Origin: Emticicia aquatilis
Lineage (GTDB): Bacteria > Bacteroidota > Bacteroidia > Cytophagales > Spirosomataceae
Reading direction: 5' to 3'
DNA: 64,000 nucleotides
Assembly (NCBI RefSeq): GCF_014644295.1
Contig: NZ_BMKK01000002.1
Span: 248,001-312,000, forward strand
Below the pieces are notes generated by a model, which was not told the origin of the DNA, searched no databases, and saw only the letters and a program-made list of their open reading frames with translations. Position numbers and translations under genes: made by a program. Position 1 is the stretch's first letter. Every line of letters begins with the position of its first letter. This document shows positions 9,537 through 17,400 of the stretch, piece by piece.

Positions 9537-10951
9537 ACATAGATAAGTATAATGATGCAATCAAGAAAAAACTTGAAAGCATCGAACCAAAATTTGAGGA
9601 AAACGATTGGGACGAAATGAAGTCATTTATGGCTCTTAATGTTCCGAAAGGTTCGATATGGAGTCGTTATAGTCGTCTATTCCTCTACTCAACAGGTGCA
9701 ATACTTTTACTTTCATCTTTATTTTTCAACATAAAACAAAATTATGATAATACATCTTTACTAAAAATCAATGAACTATTGGTAAATAAAACAGGTACTA
9801 AACAGGCTACTCAAACACAAATAGTTTACCAAACTGATACCGTTTATCTTACAAAATATATAACGAAGTGGCGTACGATTGATAATACTATTGCTCAATC
9901 TGACTTAGATGGAAATTTAAAAACAATTGATGGTCAGCCTTTTATAACTAATAATCAAATTATTGATAAAGAAATGAAAGCTGCTTTGCCAAGCCCAATT
10001 AAAGAAAACCAAACGAACCAAAATACAGTAACTATTAGTAAATTAGGTGTCGAAAATAAAAATAATTTAAGTAAAGATGTAGAAAATATTCAACCTCTAA
10101 GTCAGGCAACAAACGGAATAACCAATCAAATATTAGAGCCTACCAATTTGTCTGAAAACACACTAAAAATAGCTAAAAATGAATTAATTTCTGATAGTAA
10201 AATACAGAATCTTAGTGAAATAAATCGTATTCCGTTCAACCAAAATGTTTATTTATGGACTAAACAAGACCCTAAAATAAATTTCATTACTAAAATGCCT
10301 GTTGATGCACTGGCTCAAAGAAAACACATTACTATAAAGCTACCTTCTATCTCTTTGGTAAATTTAAAATATCGTGTCGGTGTAAGTTTTGATGTTGGCA
10401 ATGAACAAATCGGTGGTAGCCTTCTGAGCGATGTACTATTGAGTAAGCATTGGAGCATGAACGCAGGACTTAGATTCTTGAATATTACAGGAAACAGCTA
10501 TTATACTTCTGAACAATTTTTATTTGTAACCAAACAAGATTTTAGACAACTTTATGCTCCTTATATACCTGTGAATTATGATATTATTAATCTTGATTTT
10601 CAGAATTATTTGTTACAAATCCCATTCGGTATTACTTACCGTTATCCGCTTCGGAATGATATTACTTTGTTGTTTTCAGCGACTACTGACCTTGATTTAT
10701 TCGTGCGTCAATACATCAATTTTGATTATAAAGAGGATAATAGCAAATTTGAACAAGGCACATTTAAATCAACCCTTCCAAAAAGTCTTTTGAGTAACCT
10801 CGAATTTTCGGCAGGAATTGAAAAAAAATATAACCGAATGATTTTTCAGGTACATCCATACATTTCTACTCAACTAAGAGAAACAGTTTATAAAAAAGAA
10901 GAATTTGTATTTGGTGCTAAAATGCGTTTTTTTGTAAACTTGGGTAAATAA
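9533..10951 (+). CDS. Membrane-anchored beta-barrel-like partner of the ECF sigma factor
   Basis: This 472-residue protein starts with a short cytoplasmic segment (KYNDAIKKKLESIEPKFEE, DWDEMKSFM), a pattern seen in Bacteroidota genes that follow ECF sigma factors. One transmembrane helix follows at about residues 45-64 (LFLYSTGAILLLSSLFF). A polar, low-complexity linker spans about 80-270, and the C-terminal 200 residues alternate in a beta-rich way and end in MRFFVNLGK, resembling an outer-membrane barrel. It overlaps the sigma gene by ATGA. I infer that the N-terminus binds the sigma factor while the C-terminus senses the envelope. No named family is recognised. Confidence 0.65.
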   Translation: MNIDKYNDAIKKKLESIEPKFEENDWDEMKSFMALNVPKGSIWSRYSRLFLYSTGAILLLSSLFFNIKQNYDNTSLLKINELLVNKTGTKQATQTQIVYQTDTVYLTKYITKWRTIDNTIAQSDLDGNLKTIDGQPFITNNQIIDKEMKAALPSPIKENQTNQNTVTISKLGVENKNNLSKDVENIQPLSQATNGITNQILEPTNLSENTLKIAKNELISDSKIQNLSEINRIPFNQNVYLWTKQDPKINFITKMPVDALAQRKHITIKLPSISLVNLKYRVGVSFDVGNEQIGGSLLSDVLLSKHWSMNAGLRFLNITGNSYYTSEQFLFVTKQDFRQLYAPYIPVNYDIINLDFQNYLLQIPFGITYRYPLRNDITLLFSATTDLDLFVRQYINFDYKEDNSKFEQGTFKSTLPKSLLSNLEFSAGIEKKYNRMIFQVHPYISTQLRETVYKKEEFVFGAKMRFFVNLGK

Positions 10952-10959
10952 ATAAACTT

Positions 10960-11379
10960 ATGCCTCTTTGGTTGATTTATGCTTTATTAGCAACTTTTTT
11001 TGCAGGACTTACTTCTCTACTTGCGAAGTTTGGTATTAGTAAAATCAGTGCTGATTTGGGATTAGCCATTCGTACAAGTATTGTATTTGTACTGGTTTGG
11101 CTCAATCTATTTGCATGGAGTGGCATAAGAGGAATCGAACAACTCACCTCAAAATCATTGTTGTTTTTGGCTCTTTCTGGTATTACTACAAGTCTTTCAT
11201 GGATTTTCTACTACCGTGCCATGAAATTAGGCACAGTTTCTTACGTAGCCGCTATTGACAAAGGAAGTATTGTAATTACAATTTTTCTTTCTGTTGCTTT
11301 ACTGAAAGAGCCACTTACTCCCAAATTATTTTTTGGAGCTGTTGTTATCTTTATTGGATTAGTGATTTTGATTTGGTAA
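10960..11379 (+). CDS. Single-domain EamA (DMT) transporter, paralogue
   Basis: This 139-residue half-size EamA protein has the signature GITTSLSWIFYYRAMKLGTVS and VALLKEPLTPK. It aligns along its whole length with the protein at 2866-3291 (shared FAGLTS, AKFG, IRTS.VF and SLSWIFYYRAMK blocks). It starts eight bases after the sigma partner gene and may be read through from the sigma operon. It is the last gene I assign to the left chromosomal flank, and its substrate is unknown. The two paralogues could form a heterodimeric transporter, which is inference. Confidence 0.85.
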   Translation: MPLWLIYALLATFFAGLTSLLAKFGISKISADLGLAIRTSIVFVLVWLNLFAWSGIRGIEQLTSKSLLFLALSGITTSLSWIFYYRAMKLGTVSYVAAIDKGSIVITIFLSVALLKEPLTPKLFFGAVVIFIGLVILIW

Positions 11380-11516
11380 ATATAATATTAAGGAAATATT
11401 TTTTGTGTTTTTCATTTTGGACATAACGTATCAAATTTTATTGGATTTATTTATTGAAATATAGATTAGTTTGTTCTAACTAATTTTCTGTGCTATAAAT
11501 CAACCATTGGTTCTAT

Positions 11517-11891
11517 TTATTTTGGTACGAGTTCTGAGTTTTTCATAACACATTTTTCGGAAATATTTTTTATTAGTTCTTCCTGTAATTGTATGACTTT
11601 ATCCTTCAACGCATTATTTTTTTCTAACTGGTCATAATACTTTTCCTTAAAAGTATCAGGTGAGAAAACCTGAATGGTTCTGATTTCTGAGCGGCCTTGA
11701 AGCCAATCCATCGAACAATTATATTCTTCACAAATTCGTAATGCTAAATCCCAGCTTGGGTTTTGCTTACCTTTCTCTATTTGTGAAATTGTGACAGCCA
11801 CTACACCGAACTTCTCGGCAAATGCTGCTTGTGTAAGGTCGCCTCTAAGCTCTTTTAGGCGGTCTTTTACGGTTGTATTATTTGGAATCAT
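11517..11891 (-). CDS. XRE-family repressor with coiled-coil tail
   Basis: This is a 124-residue protein. Residues 8-65 are a helix-turn-helix of the Cro/C1 type (RLKELRGDLTQAAFAEKFGV, TISQIEKGKQNPSWDLALRI). Residues 85-115 form a predicted coiled coil (YYDQLEKNNALKDKVIQLQEEL), as in Bacteroidota repressors that dimerise through the tail. It is divergent from the small genes starting at 12068, and the 175-bp gap between them holds repeated TTACGTAAT-like sites, so it probably represses itself and the rightward cluster. Confidence 0.85.
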   Translation of the reverse strand: MIPNNTTVKDRLKELRGDLTQAAFAEKFGVVAVTISQIEKGKQNPSWDLALRICEEYNCSMDWLQGRSEIRTIQVFSPDTFKEKYYDQLEKNNALKDKVIQLQEELIKNISEKCVMKNSELVPK

Positions 11892-11935
11892 TCTAAATAT
11901 GGGACATTTATGTAACTAATTGGGTTTTTATTATT

Positions 11936-12020
11936 CTTAATAACGTAATACATTATATATTTATAATTAATAAATATATACGTATTATAATTACGTAATA
12001 TTTATTACAGCGTAATTATA
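11936..12020. promoter_or_regulatory. Operator-like region between divergent regulators
   Basis: This AT-rich stretch contains several related near-palindromes: AACGTAATAC (about 11942), TACGTATTATAATTACGTAAT (from about 11979, itself nearly palindromic) and ATTACAGCGTAATTAT (from about 12003). Their position between the XRE repressor and the rightward gene cluster fits repressor operators. Binding is inferred. Confidence 0.5.
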
Positions 12021-12067
12021 CACAAAAAACAAGTATAAATCAAACTGTCTCATTAAAATTCATTCTT

Positions 12068-12349
12068 ATGCTGTCATCATCTATTGCCCAAATCCGTCAA
12101 AAAGAACGTGAAGAAGTTGAAAATCGTAAAAGTGCTATTCACACTTTACTCAAAAAGTTTAGTAAACATAGAGGTTGGAAAAAAGCTTTTCTTGCAAGTA
12201 ATCCAATGTTTAATAATAATGTTGGAATCACTATGATTACGAATGCTCATACAGGCAAAGTATCAAACCAACATTTCTTGGAAGCTCTCAAAGTATTCGA
12301 TGAATCTGTTCAAAATGAGCGACCTGAATGGTATAAAATTACACAATAA
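12068..12349 (+). CDS. Small hypothetical protein
   Basis: This is a 93-residue basic protein whose first 35 residues are highly charged and probably helical (IRQKEREEVENRKSAIHTLL). I recognise no family. It is the first gene of the rightward cluster facing the XRE repressor, 16 bp ahead of the excisionase-like gene, and the two are likely co-transcribed. A role in element regulation is inferred from position only. Confidence 0.55.
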   Translation: MLSSSIAQIRQKEREEVENRKSAIHTLLKKFSKHRGWKKAFLASNPMFNNNVGITMITNAHTGKVSNQHFLEALKVFDESVQNERPEWYKITQ

Positions 12350-12364
12350 AACGCACTTTTTTCA

Positions 12365-12646
12365 ATGGGAACGACTGTTTTAATTCAAATATCACTCGAT
12401 GATTTGCAGGATATGCTTCAAAATGCTATTAAAACTGGTGTTAATGAAGCTCTTCAATCGAAGCAAACGGTAGTTTCTCGAACCAAAATTTCTCGCCAAG
12501 AAGTGGCAGCTATGTTGGATGTAAAACCCGATTATGTTTATCAACTGACAAGTAATAAAGAAATTCCTTTTCATAAACCTGGCAAAGCAGTAATTTTTTA
12601 TAGAGAGGAAATAGAAGCCTATATAGCAGGTAAAAGGATAGTTTAG
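12365..12646 (+). CDS. Excisionase-like helix-turn-helix protein
   Basis: This 93-residue protein has a C-terminal half (about residues 40-90) with the HTH_17/MerR-like excisionase pattern: ISRQEVAAMLDVKPDYVYQL, KPGKAVIFYREEIEAYIAG. Such proteins bind att sites or promoters and often steer excision of integrative elements. No integrase gene is found nearby or elsewhere in the window, so its function here may be purely regulatory. Confidence 0.8.
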   Translation: MGTTVLIQISLDDLQDMLQNAIKTGVNEALQSKQTVVSRTKISRQEVAAMLDVKPDYVYQLTSNKEIPFHKPGKAVIFYREEIEAYIAGKRIV

Positions 12647-12659
12647 AAATCTTGAAATT

Positions 12660-12806
12660 ATGAAAATCAACTACGGATATTTATGTCAGTGGATAATGTT
12701 TTTACCAATTCTGCTACCAATTTTACTCATTGGTGGGTTCGTTAATGGCTTTTTAGGAATCTTAGAGATTATCAAAAGAGATGTTATCGAAACTATAATC
12801 AAATAA
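12660..12806 (+). CDS. Possible 48-residue membrane protein
   Basis: The reading frame MKINYGYLCQWIMFLPILLP continues to a TAA at 12804. It contains one strongly hydrophobic helix (about residues 11-37) followed by a charged tail (IIKRDVIETIIK). It fits exactly into the gap between two genes of the cluster (13 bp after one, 10 bp before the next). No family is recognised and expression is unproven. Confidence 0.4.
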   Translation: MKINYGYLCQWIMFLPILLPILLIGGFVNGFLGILEIIKRDVIETIIK

Positions 12807-12816
12807 AATAACCTGA

Positions 12817-13104
12817 ATGGAAACAAAAATATATAGCTCAGAATTAGAAGATTTTATTCTGGATTTTAGAGAATATAGCATTGATAATGATGAAAATTAT
12901 AAGGCCGCTCAGGTAGATTTTCAATTTTCAAAAAACTGTATTGATGAACTTATAGAGTTAAAAACAGAGGTACTGGATGGTATAAATGAACCTAAACTAT
13001 ATCAAATCACCGAATTTGCCTATGATTTTTTACTTCAATCGTTAACTAAAAAGAATATAACTCTTTTTGGAAACATCGTTGAATATGCTGCAAAAATAGC
13101 CTGA
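12817..13104 (+). CDS. Small hypothetical acidic protein
   Basis: This is a 95-residue acidic protein, predicted mostly helical (SELEDFILDFREYSIDNDEN, ELIELKTEVLDGINEPKLYQ), without signal peptide or membrane segment. I recognise no family. It is the last gene of the rightward small-gene cluster and is followed by a terminator at 13282. Its small size, acidity and position would suit an antitoxin or anti-defence protein, but nothing in the sequence demonstrates that. Confidence 0.5.
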   Translation: METKIYSSELEDFILDFREYSIDNDENYKAAQVDFQFSKNCIDELIELKTEVLDGINEPKLYQITEFAYDFLLQSLTKKNITLFGNIVEYAAKIA

Positions 13105-13281
13105 AACACATAAAATATAAACAATTTTATCACCTATAATCTCCCAAAATATGAAAAAGCACTCCTTGAAAAACTGCAACAGTCCGCCCTCAAAATCATT
13201 TATATCATTGTGTTTTAGAGTTATGTAGCTACGATTCTAAAACATTTAAAGCAAGCTGAAAAACTCAGTGATGAAGTTTTA

Positions 13282-13306
13282 TTGCCCAAAAAATGGGCAT
13301 TTTTTT
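13282..13306 (+). terminator. Intrinsic terminator of the left small-gene cluster
   Basis: TTGCCCA and TGGGCA arms with an A-rich loop are followed by seven T residues. The rest of the 13105-13512 gap holds no convincing gene; its right part carries the repeats listed next. Confidence 0.7.
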
Positions 13307-13366
13307 GAAGCCCGATTTCATGTTATTCGGTTAGGGGCTTCCTCGTCCAAGTCTTTATATATAAAG

Positions 13367-13443
13367 CGTTACTCAAAGAGTACCCTTACTTAAATCGTTA
13401 TCTAAACGTTATTCAGAGTAACGTTATTCAGATTAACGTTAAT
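13367..13443. repeat. Iteron-like CGTTA direct repeats
   Basis: CGTTA occurs at 13367, 13396, 13407, 13422 and 13437. The core is two near-identical 15-bp units, AACGTTATTCAGAGT (13405-13419) and AACGTTATTCAGATT (13420-13434), followed by a truncated third (13435-13443). Spacing of the last three is exactly 15 bp. This could be a replication origin, a partition site or an operator for the gene at 13513. Confidence 0.6.
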
Positions 13444-13512
13444 GGCAAAAAGTTTTTTGTTTTGGGAAAGAAAATGTTTCATTTTTTTAGAATATTTTGA
13501 ACAGAAATAAAT

Positions 13513-14130
13513 ATGAATACACCCATCAGTCAAAAAGAGAAAAAGAGATTTAAGTTTGTCGGCGATAGAGAAAGAGCCACTTATCGTTGTGAGATTTTTC
13601 TTCGCCCCGAACATTGTTACAGCCATAAAGATGGAACTGGAGCAGTGATGTTTGACGGTTATTCGAAACATAAATTCCACGATGAACCAAAGGACAAAGA
13701 AAAATGTCTCACAAATTTTGTTCAACGAATCGTTGCAAATGGTTATTTAGAAAAAGCTTATTACATTGCCTTTTATACGAATAAAAATGTAGGTAAAGAC
13801 CAAGACGAATTATTACTTGAGTTTAATCCTTTACAGTGGAAAAAATTGATTGTTTCCCAGAGAATCATACAAACTTATTTTGTTCTGAATGACTATTTGA
13901 TAAAACTGAATGAGATAAAAATTTCAACGCCTGCATCAAAAGAATTAAAACCCGAATATGCTGAAACTTCTAAAGCATCAGAAATAGAACTTTTTAAGAT
14001 GTATAAACATCGTTTTGTTACAAAAGAGGCTCTTATTCAACATTGCCGAATGTTAAAAGAACGAAAATTCCCTCAAGGAAGGGTTGAAGGATTCTATTTT
14101 GCTTATCTCAATGCTTACCCGTTCTCTTGA
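13513..14130 (+). CDS. Hypothetical protein downstream of iteron-like repeats
   Basis: This is a 205-residue soluble protein with a basic N-terminus (ISQKEKKRFKFVGDRERATY) and scattered cysteines and histidines (C27, H34, C35, H38 and others). These are suggestive of metal binding but do not form a known motif. The C-terminal part is helical (LFKMYKHRFVTKEALIQHCR). I recognise no family. The 15-bp direct repeats end 70 bp upstream of its start, so it could be an initiator or a self-regulated DNA-binding protein, but it lacks the winged-helix patterns of known Rep proteins. Confidence 0.55.
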   Translation: MNTPISQKEKKRFKFVGDRERATYRCEIFLRPEHCYSHKDGTGAVMFDGYSKHKFHDEPKDKEKCLTNFVQRIVANGYLEKAYYIAFYTNKNVGKDQDELLLEFNPLQWKKLIVSQRIIQTYFVLNDYLIKLNEIKISTPASKELKPEYAETSKASEIELFKMYKHRFVTKEALIQHCRMLKERKFPQGRVEGFYFAYLNAYPFS

Positions 14131-14150
14131 ATATATTTTATAGTAATTTG

Positions 14151-14255
14151 ATATTTTCATTTTAAATAAATAAATATTATATTTGAAAATTAATAAATTG
14201 CAAATGCAGGCTTTTCAAGGAATATTTGTAATTAAATATTTTCATTTTAAATAAA
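14151..14255. repeat. Duplicated 20-bp AT-rich sequence with a possible promoter
   Basis: A perfect 20-bp copy of ATATTTTCATTTTAAATAAA occurs at 14151-14170 and 14236-14255. Between them, TATATTTG (14178-14185) matches the Bacteroidota -7 box TAnnTTTG. The 293-bp gap 14131-14423 holds no gene; it probably contains the promoter and leader of the T9SS cargo gene. Confidence 0.45.
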
Positions 14256-14423
14256 AAATACTTAAAAAAGAAAATTTATTTGCTTGCGGTATGTAGAAAT
14301 ACTTATTTTTTAATTAATACAATCAATTTATGAAAAAGCAGAATGTTCCCTATTTCGATTCAAGTTAAAACCTTAAATACTTCAGATTTATATTTTTTTA
14401 TTAGCAAATCAAATTTCAATCAC

Positions 14424-17400
14424 ATGAAAAAAAGACTATATGTTTTACTGCTTTCTTTATTTTCAGTAATTCAAACTCAAGCCCAAATCACCTTTAAATT
14501 AAAAAGTGTGGTAGGGCAACAAAATCCAAGTTCTAATGGCTTGTTTAGTTATGGTACAATAAATAATGGTACTTTTCAATCATTCCCTTATTACGGCGAA
14601 GATGGAACAGGTTCAGGTATTAATATTTCACAAAAAGGATGGACATTTAATGTAGGACAAGAAAGCTACCCATTTTTGGCCTATGAACAATTAAATGCTG
14701 CCGAAGTAACACCCCAACCATTTCCACCGTTTGGTGTTTTTCTCCACCCTGGAGAATCTCCTTCTGTTGTGCGATTAGCTATTCCCAACAATGTGCATAT
14801 TCTCGGAATCACCAATGCCTTACAACGAGCCACTTTTGGCTGTGGTGATAATATTGGTTATACCATTAAAACCGATAATTTGACCATATTTCCACGAACC
14901 ATCATTTCCACCTCGAATAGTCCGACCACTTATAATGTATCAGCAATTGATGTGAGTGCAGGTAGCTATATCTATTTTATTGTCGATAAAGGAGATGATG
15001 GTAGTACCTATTGCGATGATACTGCTTTGGATGTGGAAGTGACTTTGCAATATGATAAAATCGTTACGCCAATTATATCAGGTACTTTGAATTGTGGTGC
15101 AACCAGTGCCACATTTGATGTTGCTTTCCAACAATCAGGTACATTAGAATTATATAGACTTGGTAATCCAAGCCCCATAGCAAGCACCAGTATTTCACAA
15201 GTAGGGAATACTTTTAATGGACAAGGTACATTCACGGGTTTAAATATATCGGCAGGTGGGAGTTATTATGTCATTGCCAAAAATGCAGGGCAAACACAGT
15301 CAGAGCAAAGTGCAGTGATGAATGTAACACCTTGTTGTAGCAATGCCGTTGCACCAAATATCACAGTAAATAGTTTGTCTTTATGTCAAGGTGAAATTGG
15401 TACGCTTACTGCCACAGGCTGCATCAATGGAACAATTACTTGGAATAATGGATTTGTAGGGACGAGTACAACTGTTAATGAAGCGGGAACATATATGGCT
15501 ACTTGTAAGGTATTGGCAACACCTCCTTGTGCTGATGCAACAAGTACAGCTTCGGGAGTAGTTACCATTAACACCTTACCAAACCTTACCATTGGCGGAA
15601 CAACTTGTAGTGCAGATTTACTGACTTATTCCATCAATTTTACAAGTAATGACATAATTACAAGTTCCGCAGGCACAGTTTCGGGAAATACAGTAATCAA
15701 TATTCCCGCTGGATTAGATGTCCAATTGACTGCTATCAATAGTGTAGGTTGTGTGGTAACTAAAACTGTCAATTCGCCTACTTGTAATTGCCCTGTCATT
15801 AATGCACCCGTTAGTGGCGGTAATAAAAGTATTTGTCAAGGACAAACACTCCCAAGTTTAAGCGTGAGTGTTGGAACAAACGAAACATCAGATTGGTATG
15901 ATGCCAATCTAATATTAGTAGCCAGTAGTACATTAAGTTACAGGCCTACTACCATTGGTACATATTATGTTCAAGCTCGAAATCTGCAAAATAGTTGTGT
16001 GAGTGCAACTCGAACACCAATAAGTTTAGCTATCAATGACTTACCAACTTTAAGCGTAGGAACAGCTATATGCTCAGCAGATTTATTGACTTACTCCGTA
16101 TCTTTTACAAGTAATGGCGTAGTTACAAGCTCCGTTGGTATAGTATCAGCAGCGGCTGCCGCAGAAGGTATCGTTTCAGGTATTCCAACTGGTACAAATG
16201 TCGTCTTGACTGCCTCAAGTAATTCTGGTTGTGTTACCACGCAGACAGTAAATTCACCCTCTTGTACTTGTCCAACAGTCAATGTTCCTATTAGTACGGG
16301 TGATAAAACCATTTGTGCAGGTCAAGCTATTCCTACTTTATCTGTTAGTATTGGAAATAATGAGGTAGCGGAATGGTTTGATGCTTCAAATGGTGGAAAC
16401 CTATTGGCAACGGGTGTAAATTTCACGCCCAGTTCAGAAACCTTAAACAATGGTCTTTTCTACGTTCAAGCAAGGAATACTACTAATAACTGCACGAGTA
16501 ATGGAAGAATTTTGGTCAAATTAATCATTAACTCAAATGGTGCTACTCCGACAATTTTGGCTTCTAAAAATCCTTTAATTTTAGGAGAAATAGCTACCTT
16601 GAATATTTCAAATTGCAATGGGATTATTTCTTGGAATACGGGTGAAAGTACCAGTAGTATTGCTGTAACTCCAAAAGCAAGCACTGAGTATTCAGCTACT
16701 TGCACCGCCAACGGTGGTTGTATTGGAGGAAATGGAAAAATAAGAATTGAGGTAAATGCTCCAAAAATTACAATAAAAGCTTCTCCAAATATCGTTTGTG
16801 TAGGTAGCTCAACAACTTTAAGTATGAGTGGCTGCCCATCAAATAATATTTATTGGACTTCCCCAGAATATGGTCGTAGGAATGAAATTTCTCCAATGTA
16901 TAACGGAATAGTTCAAGCGGTTTCATTCACGGGGCATTGTGTTACATCAGCGGGCGAAGCTACCGAAACTATTGGAGTAACTATCAGACAACCGCAGGAT
17001 TTTCAAATTATTGCTTCAAAAAATCCAATTGTTTTAGGAGAATCAACGATTTTAAGTACGACTGGTTGCGATGGTGTGGTCAGTTGGCAAAATGGACAAG
17101 CGGAAGGGAATCCAATCACCGTTTGGCCTACTAATAAATATACAGAATACGTGGCAGAATGTTTAAGTCCGAATGCTTGTGGTGGGAAAGGTAAGATTAC
17201 AATCGAGGTAAAACCTCCCGTGATTCAGGCTAATGGAAAAGATGTTTGTTGGGGTTCTACGGCTACCCTTGGCCAAAGTGGCTGTTCTACGACATTTTAT
17301 TGGGTGGTTTGGCACAAGGATGATTTTACAGACGCCAAACCTATTGAGAATCCTAATTCATACCCAATTACGAAGAAAACTAATTTCAGAGTTATGTGTT

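Noticed and set aside
13151-13228. 25-codon frame after the left small-gene cluster
   Set aside because: Too short, no conserved pattern, no clear ribosome-binding context.
13402-13725. 107-codon open frame on the minus strand
   Set aside because: Mostly antisense to the gene at 13513 and running through the repeat region.
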